DNA from: JAZOTM01 sp045657625
Lineage (GTDB): Bacteria; Bacillota; Clostridia; Lachnospirales; Lachnospiraceae
Assembly (NCBI GenBank): GCA_045657625.1
Contig: JAZOTM010000009.1
Location: 1-64,000, forward strand
Direction of reading: 5' to 3'
Length of the DNA stretch: 64,000 bases
A program made the translations under genes and the position numbers. This document shows, piece after piece, positions 25,120 through 33,055 of the stretch (the first letter of the stretch is position 1; each line of letters begins with the position of its first letter). Below the pieces are notes generated by a model. The model searched no databases, had not been told where the DNA came from, and saw only the letters and a list, made by a program, of their open reading frames with translations.

Positions 25120-26527
25120 AGTATTTTTCCAATTCTTTATAAAGCGTTTTTCCAGCGTCATTTTTAGGGATTTCGGATATGGTAATTGTTTGAAATGCTG
25201 CAGGATTTAATTTCGTGACTTCAACCAAGTATTCTTTTACAGGAGTGGCATATTTGTCTTCCAAAACAAACAAATACATGTGATCATCTACGCCTGTACT
25301 TGCAAATTCAATTCCAAATTTTTCTTTTACCAATCGATCAATTTCATCGAGATTTACACGATTTCCATATATTTTCAAAAAACGTTTTTTTCGTCCTACA
25401 ATATAATAAAACCCATCCGCATCCTTTTGTGCCATATCGCCTGTTTCTAATCGTCCATGGCGTTCATCTCCTTTGATTAAGTCCTCTCCGCATTCGGCAT
25501 AACCTAAGGTGACGTTTTTCCCTTCATAAACCAATTCTCCGGTAGTAAAAACTTCCGTTTCTTCCGTTCCATCTGCCCGTGTTAAGATAAATTTACCTCC
25601 GGGAATTGCAATTCCCATGGAACCTTTTTTCTCCAAGGACTTTTGCCATGGTAAATATCCCATACGCGCGGTTGCTTCGCATTGACCATACATGACTATA
25701 AATTTTTTCCCGTTTTCGCCGGCATATTTTGCAAATTTTTCATGTAAATCCGGAACCAATTTGCCACCTGCTTGTGTCATAGTCTTTAAGGAAGGAAGTT
25801 TCATGGTATAAAAACGCAATTTATCCAACATTTCATAGGTATATGGAACGCCTCCAAATGAAGTCGCTTCTTTTGCTCTAAAAAATTCCCAAAACTCTTT
25901 TTGCATAAGTCCTTTTTCTGTCAAAAGTAGCGTTGCACCTACCATGAAATGAGAGTTTATAATCGATAAACCATAGGTGTAATTCATAGGTAACGTAGTG
26001 ATTGGTCTTTCATTTTCATCTAATTCCAAATAATTAGCAATTGCATTTGCATTATTTTTTACATTTTCATAGGATTGACGTACAAACTTTGGGGACCCGG
26101 TTGATCCGGAAGTTGTTAACAGTAATCCCAAGTCATCGTAAAGCGCATATGATTTTGAAAAATTCGTTTTTAATAAAGAATAGGAATTGTAAGTATATAC
26201 TTCTTCATATTCTTGAAAATCCGAGATTTTTTCTGCTGGAATCCATAAATACTCCGGTAAATACACTTGAATTAAATTGAATAAGAGATCGAGATTTTGA
26301 TGACTGTTTAGCAATAAAGGAACCATACCGTTATTTATGAATGCAGCATATCCCACAACGGATTCTATTACGTTTTGACATAATACAAAAATAAGACTTC
26401 GATGATTGGTTTTATTTATTAATATCTTGGAAATGTTTTCAAGTTCTTCATATGTCACTTCATTACCGTTATCATCAATCATGGCTATATGATTTCCAAA
26501 TTTTTCTAAATTCCAAATTTTATTCAT
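25109..26527 (-). CDS. AMP-dependent acyl-activating enzyme
   Basis: This is a 472-residue member of the adenylate-forming (ANL) superfamily. The P-loop is LLLTTSGSTGSPKFVRQSY (about 131-149), the adenine motif MYGQCEATARMGYL (about 279), the hinge-region TGDMAQKDADGFYYIVGRKK (about 370), and the C-terminal catalytic lysine is in KNDAGKTLYKEL. It most likely loads a carboxylic acid onto the cluster's carrier protein or CoA; the acid is unknown. GGGAG precedes the ATG. Confidence 0.9.
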   Translation of the reverse strand: MNKIWNLEKFGNHIAMIDDNGNEVTYEELENISKILINKTNHRSLIFVLCQNVIESVVGYAAFINNGMVPLLLNSHQNLDLLFNLIQVYLPEYLWIPAEKISDFQEYEEVYTYNSYSLLKTNFSKSYALYDDLGLLLTTSGSTGSPKFVRQSYENVKNNANAIANYLELDENERPITTLPMNYTYGLSIINSHFMVGATLLLTEKGLMQKEFWEFFRAKEATSFGGVPYTYEMLDKLRFYTMKLPSLKTMTQAGGKLVPDLHEKFAKYAGENGKKFIVMYGQCEATARMGYLPWQKSLEKKGSMGIAIPGGKFILTRADGTEETEVFTTGELVYEGKNVTLGYAECGEDLIKGDERHGRLETGDMAQKDADGFYYIVGRKKRFLKIYGNRVNLDEIDRLVKEKFGIEFASTGVDDHMYLFVLEDKYATPVKEYLVEVTKLNPAAFQTITISEIPKNDAGKTLYKELEKYYES

Positions 26528-26544
26528 ATACCTGCTCCCTAACC

Positions 26545-27318
26545 TTATTTAAATTCCACTTTTTTGTTGAACTTCACAGCTCTATTTTTATAAGTAATTT
26601 TTGGGTACCCTAATGCAAAACAATTTAAGACACATTCGTTTCGTTTCATTTCCAGCAATTGTCTCAATTCATCCAACTGATTAATGGCCAACAACATATC
26701 TCCGCGATATCCTGTAGCTAACCCTAAGTATTCTGCTTCTAATTGCATTCTTTCTGCAGCTAAAATGGCGTCTGTTGTTTGATTCGCGGAACCACATAAA
26801 AGGACCAAATACTCTGCATTCCACAGAATCACTTCCCTATGCGCATCTAATTGCAAGGTAGATTGATATAAAGGGTGAATGGTACCTACTTTTTTTACTT
26901 CTTTTACAAGATAATCTATGGATTTATTGTATATTTCCGGTAAAAGTTCTTTTACAAATAGAATTCTTGCAGATTTTCGATTCCGATCTGTTGGTGCCGT
27001 TTGCGCAGCATATATTAACTTATTTAAGTCTTTTTGAGAAATTGTTTTACTGGCATCATATTGTCGTACCGTTCTTTTTTTTGCAAACAATTCCAGCATA
27101 ACATCAAAATCTTGAAAAGAATCTTCCCATTTGCCGCCAATGATTGCATTACAAGGACACACTGCATTACAGTGTCCGCATTCAATACACCAACTTCTTT
27201 CTTTAAAACACGCCTTGGTACCGGAATCGGTATCTTGTAAAAAAATATTTTGATTAATACAATCTGTTACACAAGAACCACATCCAATACATAAATCCGT
27301 ACAAATTTTTCTCTTCAT
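26545..27318 (-). CDS. Ferredoxin-nitroreductase fusion protein
   Basis: In 257 residues, two 4Fe-4S motifs (CTDLCIGCGSCVTDC, about 6-20, and CIECGHCNAVCPC, about 43-55) precede an FMN-binding nitroreductase domain starting at KKRTVRQYDASKTISQ. Such fusions reduce C=C or other bonds using electrons from ferredoxin. In this cluster an enoyl-reductase role on an acyl chain is possible, as no other reductase for that step is present. ATGA overlap with the upstream hotdog gene shows translational coupling. Confidence 0.88.
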   Translation of the reverse strand: MKRKICTDLCIGCGSCVTDCINQNIFLQDTDSGTKACFKERSWCIECGHCNAVCPCNAIIGGKWEDSFQDFDVMLELFAKKRTVRQYDASKTISQKDLNKLIYAAQTAPTDRNRKSARILFVKELLPEIYNKSIDYLVKEVKKVGTIHPLYQSTLQLDAHREVILWNAEYLVLLCGSANQTTDAILAAERMQLEAEYLGLATGYRGDMLLAINQLDELRQLLEMKRNECVLNCFALGYPKITYKNRAVKFNKKVEFK

Positions 27319-27770
27319 CTGATTACAACCATTTGCGAAGGCACCACATCTACGATATCTAATTCCATGATTGGGGTTTCATTTTCATTTTTATAAGCAT
27401 AGATATGTCCTTTTGCAATTCCTCTTCGATAAGAATTTAGGATTGCCTGAATCTTTACTGTATCCCCTGGGACACAACTTTCTTTTAGTCTCATTTCACT
27501 GATTGATGAAATAACGGGAATTTCGTTTTGAGGAATCGCAAATACATTATTTCCTAAAAAAGTCGCAGAAAAAGTTTGTGTCATACTTTCTAATAGCAAG
27601 GAAAGCGGTAAAATCGGATTCCCCGGATAATGACAAGCAAAAAACCACTGCTCTTCTTTTAAATGTATTTCTGCAATTGCCTGGTTATCCTTTAGTTCCA
27701 GAAAGTCTAAAATCATTAAAGGATATCTGTTTGGAATTATTTTGTAGATTTCTTCACCAATATATTTCAA
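27315..27770 (-). CDS. FabZ-like hotdog dehydratase 1
   Basis: This 151-residue protein has the FabZ fold: the IPNRYPLMILD start, the catalytic pair His in CHYPGNPILP and Glu in LLLESMTQ, and a central hydrophobic helix. It would dehydrate a 3-hydroxyacyl-carrier thioester. It starts with TTG at 27770 (GAGG 7 bases upstream). It differs strongly from the second FabZ-like protein in the cluster, so the two may use different substrates or form a heteromer. Activity is inferred from the catalytic residues only. Confidence 0.82.
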   Translation of the reverse strand: MKYIGEEIYKIIPNRYPLMILDFLELKDNQAIAEIHLKEEQWFFACHYPGNPILPLSLLLESMTQTFSATFLGNNVFAIPQNEIPVISSISEMRLKESCVPGDTVKIQAILNSYRRGIAKGHIYAYKNENETPIMELDIVDVVPSQMVVIR

Positions 27771-27785
27771 ATATACGCCTCACAG

Positions 27786-28025
27786 TTATTCGATTTCGAT
27801 ATCGTAGTTTTTGAGAAGTTCTATTCCCTTTTCAAATGAATTAAATTCAATAATATCATCGGTTTCAAATTGGATGTCAAAAGCATCTTCAATCGCAGCA
27901 ATCAACCCCATGTGGCCAACAGAATCCCAAGAAGGTACGCCCTGATATTCCAATCCTTTTAATTGGTCTTCTGTCACGTCTAAAGATTCCACAAATGCTT
28001 CTACATATTTTTCTTTATTACTCAT
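27786..28025 (-). CDS. Acyl carrier protein
   Basis: This 79-residue four-helix carrier protein has the phosphopantetheine serine at residue 35 in SWDSVGHMGLI, with the usual negatively charged helix II following. GGAGG precedes the ATG, and the start overlaps the transketolase stop (ATGA). It is a specialised carrier, not the fatty-acid synthesis one, judging by its place among cluster enzymes and its H after SVG in place of the common DSLD. It needs a phosphopantetheinyl transferase encoded elsewhere. Confidence 0.9.
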   Translation of the reverse strand: MSNKEKYVEAFVESLDVTEDQLKGLEYQGVPSWDSVGHMGLIAAIEDAFDIQFETDDIIEFNSFEKGIELLKNYDIEIE

Positions 28026-28999
28026 GATAAATCCTCCAATACATCACTTATTTTTTTATAAATACCCTCTTTATCTAATTGATTTACCTCCAGAAGTTTT
28101 TCGTGGCTTGCACCATGTGGAAAGACATCCGGAAAACCCATTCGATAAATTGGAATTTTATACTTCTTATCTGCGTAATACTCTGCAACAGCACTTCCGA
28201 GTCCACCCACCATATAATGCTCTTCAATAGTCAAAATGGCGGAAAACTTATTGGGCAATTCCTTTAATAAATCGGTGTCTAAAGGTTTTATAGTGTGCAT
28301 ATCAAAAACAGCTATTTTTTGATTGGTGTCTTCAAAATATTTCTTTGCGGCTTCCAAACTTTGATACACCATGGGCCCGTTTGCCAGGATTGCTATTTCC
28401 CCTTCTTCTATAAGAGGCGTCGCTTTGTCTATTTCAAATGGATAATCTTCAAGATAGACTTTTGGAACATTGGTTTTATCCATAAGTCTGATATACACAG
28501 ATGAATTGTAGTGAATGGCTGCTTCCACTGCTTTCGCAACTTCCATACAATCTGCCGGAACCACAATAGATATATTGGGTATCGAACGTAAAACAGCCAC
28601 ATCTTCTAAAGAACAGTGTGTACATCCTAATTCGCCATAGGCTACTCCGCTTGCCAAGCCAACCATAATCACTTTTTGGTTCATATATCCTTGATTTACA
28701 CGAATCTGTTCTAAGCATCTCATAGCCTGAAAAGGTGCAAAAGTAGTTGTAAACACGGTATAACCTTCGCTAGATAAACCGGTGGCAATCCCCATCATAT
28801 TCTGTTCTGCAATGCCGATATTTATAACTTGATCAGGCAATTCTTTTTGCATGTTTCCAAGTCCCGCAGAATTTGTAACATCTGCAACAAGGGCAATAAT
28901 ATTGTTATCGTTTTTTGCTGCTTCAAATAGTGTTAGGCCAAAGGTAGGTCTTTCCCCTATAGCTGACCATCTCATAGCACTTTTTTTGTTGTATTCCAT
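28022..28999 (-). CDS. Transketolase-like protein, C-terminal subunit
   Basis: This 325-residue chain corresponds to the pyrimidine-binding and C-terminal domains of a split transketolase. The Glu that activates thiamine diphosphate is in INIGIAEQNMMGIATGL (about 80-96). It has the central SIVVPADCMEVAKAV segment and a GLGSAVAEYYADK C-terminal region. GGGAG precedes the ATG, which directly follows the stop of the N-terminal subunit gene. With the N subunit it should transfer a two-carbon ketol unit from a ketose to an aldehyde. Confidence 0.92.
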   Translation of the reverse strand: MEYNKKSAMRWSAIGERPTFGLTLFEAAKNDNNIIALVADVTNSAGLGNMQKELPDQVINIGIAEQNMMGIATGLSSEGYTVFTTTFAPFQAMRCLEQIRVNQGYMNQKVIMVGLASGVAYGELGCTHCSLEDVAVLRSIPNISIVVPADCMEVAKAVEAAIHYNSSVYIRLMDKTNVPKVYLEDYPFEIDKATPLIEEGEIAILANGPMVYQSLEAAKKYFEDTNQKIAVFDMHTIKPLDTDLLKELPNKFSAILTIEEHYMVGGLGSAVAEYYADKKYKIPIYRMGFPDVFPHGASHEKLLEVNQLDKEGIYKKISDVLEDLS

Positions 29000-29842
29000 C
29001 TACTTATCTCCCGTAACTATTTCGTAACCGAGTTCCTTTAAACCTTGTTCATAAATTTTTTGTGTTACGATTGCATGATGCCAACTATTATCATTTTCGG
29101 AAAAAGAAAATCCTTTTCCTTTTATTGTTTCTAAAATCAATGCCGTTGGAGCATTGTTTTGTTCGGAAATGTCCAAGGCATTACATAATTCCGGAATGTT
29201 ATGTCCGTTTACTTTTTTTGTATTCCATCCAAAAGCTTGTAAATTTTTTTCCATCTGTCCCAAATTCATAACATCTTTTGTTGAACCACTAAGTTGAAAA
29301 TTATTACAATCGATAATTGCAACAAGATTATTTAATTGATAGTGACCGACTGCCATAAATGCTTCCCAAACAGAACCTTCATTGCATTCTCCATCACCTA
29401 AAATAACAAAGATTCTATTTGATAAGTTCTTTTTTTGACAAGCAAGAGCAACACCGATTCCAATGGACAAGCCCATACCAAGAGAACCATTTGTAAATTC
29501 AATACCTAGTTCTCTATTTTGTACAGGATGGCCCAATAATTCACTAAAATCATCCTCAAAGGTATCTTTTTTTCCCTCAGGCATAATTCCTGCTTCCATG
29601 AGTGAAGCATAGAGTGCTAAAGAAGCATGTCCCTTGCTTAATATACACCGATCACGTTCCGGATGATCCATACCTAGTTGCATGGTATTCATTACACCAA
29701 AATACAAAACAGACATTACATCAGCAATGGATAATGCTCCGCCCATATGTGCTGCGTGGTTTCCGGCATGTTTTCCCATATCAAGAATTAATTTTCTTAT
29801 ATTATTTGCATGACGCTCTATTTCTGAATAGTTCACTGTCAT
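29000..29842 (-). CDS. Transketolase-like protein, N-terminal subunit
   Basis: This 280-residue chain is the thiamine diphosphate-binding half. The motif GDGECNEGSVWEA (about 149) with the downstream Asn pair in IDCNNFQ binds the diphosphate through a metal ion, and histidines typical for sugar donors are present in GKHAGNHAAHMGG and SKGHAS. GGAGG precedes the ATG, and ATGA overlap with the hotdog gene couples translation. Its place among acyl-handling genes suggests an acyl aldehyde acceptor instead of a sugar phosphate; that is inference. Confidence 0.92.
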   Translation of the reverse strand: MTVNYSEIERHANNIRKLILDMGKHAGNHAAHMGGALSIADVMSVLYFGVMNTMQLGMDHPERDRCILSKGHASLALYASLMEAGIMPEGKKDTFEDDFSELLGHPVQNRELGIEFTNGSLGMGLSIGIGVALACQKKNLSNRIFVILGDGECNEGSVWEAFMAVGHYQLNNLVAIIDCNNFQLSGSTKDVMNLGQMEKNLQAFGWNTKKVNGHNIPELCNALDISEQNNAPTALILETIKGKGFSFSENDNSWHHAIVTQKIYEQGLKELGYEIVTGDK

Positions 29843-30324
29843 TTGTTTCCTCCGGGAATAAATTCTTGCATAATATCAGGCAATGCAATTTTTAAATCTG
29901 CAGATAACGCAAATTCGCCATTTACAGTTGCTTCCACATGTCCCTGCGCCACGCCTCTACGAAAACTTTTTAAAAAGCCTTCGATAATCATGGTGTCTCC
30001 GGGAACTATCTTTTTACGCATCCTTAAATTATCTACATTAAGAAATGCTGTCTTTTTCCCTTTATGCTCCGGAATGGTTAAAAAAGTCATAATAAATGTT
30101 TGTGCCAGAATTTCCATTTGTATAAAACCGGGCACATTAGGTTCATCTGCAAAGTGCGCAGGAAAAAACCATTCATCATAGGTAAAATTCTTTTTTGCTC
30201 TTACATATTTTCCCGGAGTCACTTCTTCTACTACATCTAAAAAGAATAAAGGATATCGATTTTGCTGATATTGTTGGATTTCGTATGCTCCAATGTTATA
30301 AATCGTCTCGTAAGTCTGTTCCAT
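29839..30324 (-). CDS. FabZ-like hotdog dehydratase 2
   Basis: This 161-residue protein is the second hotdog enzyme of the cluster. QNRYPLFFLDVVEE, the catalytic His in WFFPAHFADEPNVPG and the Glu in IQMEILAQTF fit FabZ. The pattern SFRRGVAQGHVEA near the end is shared with the first hotdog protein (NSYRRGIAKGHIYA), so the two are probably ancient paralogues. AGGAGG precedes the ATG. The following transketolase start overlaps its stop. Confidence 0.82.
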   Translation of the reverse strand: MEQTYETIYNIGAYEIQQYQQNRYPLFFLDVVEEVTPGKYVRAKKNFTYDEWFFPAHFADEPNVPGFIQMEILAQTFIMTFLTIPEHKGKKTAFLNVDNLRMRKKIVPGDTMIIEGFLKSFRRGVAQGHVEATVNGEFALSADLKIALPDIMQEFIPGGNK

Positions 30325-30343
30325 TTTGATTCCTCCTCATGTG

Positions 30344-31840
30344 TTAATAAAATGGATTTTCGGAAGGATAATAATTTGTTTGTTCCTTGTTATAGAAAAT
30401 CGATTCATAAGGTATTCCTATATACTTCATAATTTCAAACAGGTACTTTCCGTTCAACCCATATAAAATTGCTGCGTGATGCGGAAAGTGGTGTTCTATT
30501 AATACATGTCTATAAAATCGATTCATATCCTTGATAGCAAAAACACCACAATTCCCAAAGCTTCTAGATTTAACCGGCAATATTTCTCCTTGTGCCATAT
30601 ATGTTTTTAATTCTGAATCGCTTGTACCTTGTAATCGAAATATGGTAACTTCCCCCGGAATTAAATCTCCTTCAATGGTTCCTTTTGTTAAATCATCCGG
30701 AAGTGAACGAGACATAATGTGCTGATTACACATTTTACAATCCGAAAGTTTACATATAGATGTATTTCCGCAATGAAAGCCCATAAACAAATCTTTTTCT
30801 GTATAGTTATTTAATAGAAAAGGTTTATTTTGAATATGTTCCAAAAACATATCATGGGGAATGGTATTATTCATATCCAAAATCGTTACGGCATCTTGTG
30901 TAATACAAGTACCAATATATTCAGATAATGCACCATAAACATCCACTTCGCATGCTACTGGGAACCCTTTTGCGGTCAAACGACTATTTACATAACACGG
31001 CACAAATTGAAATTGGGTTTGAAAGGCGGGCCAACATTTTGTTGTTAACACGACATATTTTCGACTCCCTTTATGTGTTCGAATCCAATCGAGCAAAGTT
31101 AATTCATATTGTGCCAGTTTTGGTAAAATCTCTGGTATGGTATTTCCTACGCCTAACTCAGCTGTCATTTCATCAACAAGGGCTGAAATACGTGCATCAT
31201 TTTCATGTTTTTGAAAAGCCTCAAATAAGTCAAGTTCAGAGTTTTCTTCAATTTCAATTTTTAAGTCATACAATGGTTGTATTGGCGCATTGCATGCCAT
31301 AAAATTACTGGGTCTTGGGCCAAAAGAAATAATTTTTAAATTGTTAAGACCGAGAATCGTTCTGGCAATTGGCATGAAATCATGAATCATATCTGCGCAA
31401 GCTTCTGCGCTACCCACCGGATTTTCCGGAATATGTGCTTTTACTTTTCTCAAATGCAAATTATAACTAGCATTTAATAGTCCACAATAGGCATCACCTC
31501 GTCCATCAATCAAATCTTCTTGGCTTTCCTCTGCGGCCGCACAGAACATAACAGGACCTTGGAATTTTTCTGCAAGAATTGTTTCTGCAATCTCAGGGCC
31601 GAAATTTCCCAAGTACACGCATAAGGCATTACAGCCTTCTTTCTCAATGTTTTTTAGGGCTCGTTCCATATGTAATTCGCTTTCAATAATACATATAGGA
31701 CATTCATAAATATCAGTAGCAGAATATTTTGCAGAATATGCTTCTACTAATTTTTGGCGTCGTGTGATTGCCAATTCTTCCGGAAAACAATTCCTGCTGA
31801 CAGCAACGATACCTAGTTTCACAATCGGGATATTTTTCAT
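30344..31840 (-). CDS. Fucose/arabinose isomerase-like protein
   Basis: This 498-residue protein belongs to the L-fucose isomerase superfamily, which converts aldoses to ketoses with a divalent metal. Probable metal ligands are kept: Glu in ACEVDVYGAL (about 297), Asp in ILDMNNT (about 321) and His in GFHCGNTS (about 355). GGAGG precedes the ATG, which overlaps the GNAT gene stop. No sugar transporter or kinase is near, so it is unlikely to serve sugar breakdown. It could make the ketose donor for the cluster's transketolase; that is inference. Confidence 0.85.
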   Translation of the reverse strand: MKNIPIVKLGIVAVSRNCFPEELAITRRQKLVEAYSAKYSATDIYECPICIIESELHMERALKNIEKEGCNALCVYLGNFGPEIAETILAEKFQGPVMFCAAAEESQEDLIDGRGDAYCGLLNASYNLHLRKVKAHIPENPVGSAEACADMIHDFMPIARTILGLNNLKIISFGPRPSNFMACNAPIQPLYDLKIEIEENSELDLFEAFQKHENDARISALVDEMTAELGVGNTIPEILPKLAQYELTLLDWIRTHKGSRKYVVLTTKCWPAFQTQFQFVPCYVNSRLTAKGFPVACEVDVYGALSEYIGTCITQDAVTILDMNNTIPHDMFLEHIQNKPFLLNNYTEKDLFMGFHCGNTSICKLSDCKMCNQHIMSRSLPDDLTKGTIEGDLIPGEVTIFRLQGTSDSELKTYMAQGEILPVKSRSFGNCGVFAIKDMNRFYRHVLIEHHFPHHAAILYGLNGKYLFEIMKYIGIPYESIFYNKEQTNYYPSENPFY

Positions 31841-32898
31841 AAAATGCCTCCGGTTTCGTAAATGGGATGATTCGGGCGATCTTGATCACCATCTGCTTTA
31901 AATAAAACGATTTTGGTTTTTGTTTGATAATAATTTTTTATATTCTTTTGTAAAAAAGGTTCGAAATAAGAAGGAATAATCAATTCTGCATCAAAATCCA
32001 GTGTATGAAAACCTGCTTTATCTAAATTCCAATCAGATAAATTTGAAGCCACCAAATCAATGTATTCATAATTTTTTTCCTGTATTAATTGAAGCAATGC
32101 TTTCCCCAAAAATTGTAAATGATGCAGCTCACCTCTATAGTCAACAAAGCGTAGTATTTTCGCATCGTTAATTTCGATTTCACGACCAAATAGCACACCT
32201 ACCTGTTCTTTGTTCCCGTCGTAAACAATCCATTTTTTATAAATATAATAAGGATGGTCAAAATATCTTTTCTTTAAAAACTCCTCCGATTTTAATGGTA
32301 ACTCTGCATACACTTCTTGTATTTTGAAGGAATCTTGTAGTTCCTGAAAAGTCATGATTTCTGCTAATTCATAGGCATGTATTTCATAGTCGCTTTTTAT
32401 ATTTTTATGCGGAACAACTGCAATTTTATATGCTTCTACCTCAGGGTTAAGAATAAAATATTGTTGCATGATGCCCGTATAGTAATGAAAGATTCGTTCA
32501 TACAAGGGAAGGATGGTGTTTTTGTTTGTGCCACTTGCAAAATGATACTCTTCGTTTATCATTTGCATTTGTCGTTTCATAAATTCCAATCCGCTTAGGG
32601 GTGTGGTTACTTTTTTTGAAACCATGGTCATTGCAGGCGAAATGCATTTATTATTCTCATCATAAGCGATAAACCCAATGATGCCTAAAATACAATCAGC
32701 CTTATCCGTCATCAAAATAAAATTGATGGATTCCTCATCTCCGTATTCGCTTCTCCCGTATTGCCAAAGAAATAATTTTTTGTCATAAGCTAAAATATGA
32801 TTTTCTCCCCATTCGTCATGAATAAAGGTCATAATCTTATCTACATCTTGGATGGTTGCAAAACGAAAATTATATAATTCATCATACTTATTAGACAT
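31837..32898 (-). CDS. GNAT-type acyltransferase, first gene of the cluster
   Basis: The protein has 353 residues. An N-terminal GNAT-like domain (FRFATIQDVDKIMTFI, then DCILGIIGFIAYDE) is followed by a second, more divergent half that may be another GNAT fold. The acyl acceptor is unknown. The ATG at 32898 has AGAGGA about 10 bases upstream; a GTG at 32919 is in frame but lacks a site. It is the first gene of the twelve-gene operon and overlaps the isomerase gene. It might acylate an amine on the final product. Confidence 0.7.
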   Translation of the reverse strand: MSNKYDELYNFRFATIQDVDKIMTFIHDEWGENHILAYDKKLFLWQYGRSEYGDEESINFILMTDKADCILGIIGFIAYDENNKCISPAMTMVSKKVTTPLSGLEFMKRQMQMINEEYHFASGTNKNTILPLYERIFHYYTGIMQQYFILNPEVEAYKIAVVPHKNIKSDYEIHAYELAEIMTFQELQDSFKIQEVYAELPLKSEEFLKKRYFDHPYYIYKKWIVYDGNKEQVGVLFGREIEINDAKILRFVDYRGELHHLQFLGKALLQLIQEKNYEYIDLVASNLSDWNLDKAGFHTLDFDAELIIPSYFEPFLQKNIKNYYQTKTKIVLFKADGDQDRPNHPIYETGGIL

Positions 32899-32924
32899 AA
32901 ACAGCAATCCTCTTCTCACATATA

Positions 32925-32953
32925 TAATTATTGTAGCAAATCCCCTATTTCAA
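32925..32953 (-). promoter_or_regulatory. Possible promoter of the acyl/ketol cluster
   Basis: TTGAAA (32953-32948) is followed after 17 bases by TAATTA (32930-32925). The -10 is a poor match, so the promoter may be weak or depend on an activator. It is the only candidate seen between the GGGtGRT terminator and the GNAT gene. Confidence 0.4.
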
Positions 32954-32993
32954 CCTATTAAAATTCTATTAGAAATTCAAAAATAAATATAAA

Positions 32994-33032
32994 TAGAAAA
33001 AAGAACCCCAAACACGATTGTGTTGGGGGTTC
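32994..33032 (-). terminator. Terminator of the NifU-like/GGGtGRT operon
   Basis: A 13-bp stem with one mismatch (GAACCCC...GTGTTGGGGGTTC, 33003-33032) is followed by a T run on the minus strand. It isolates the acyl/ketol cluster from the upstream operon. Confidence 0.88.
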
Positions 33033-33055
33033 CCATAATATACGTTCTGTAATTC

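Noticed and set aside
22086..32953. A polyketide or type II fatty-acid synthase cluster
   Set aside because: No ketosynthase, acyltransferase of malonyl type or ketoreductase gene is present, so chain extension cannot occur from this operon alone.
22086..32953. A capsule or O-antigen sugar-modification locus
   Set aside because: No glycosyltransferase, nucleotide-sugar enzyme or flippase is found within or beside the cluster.
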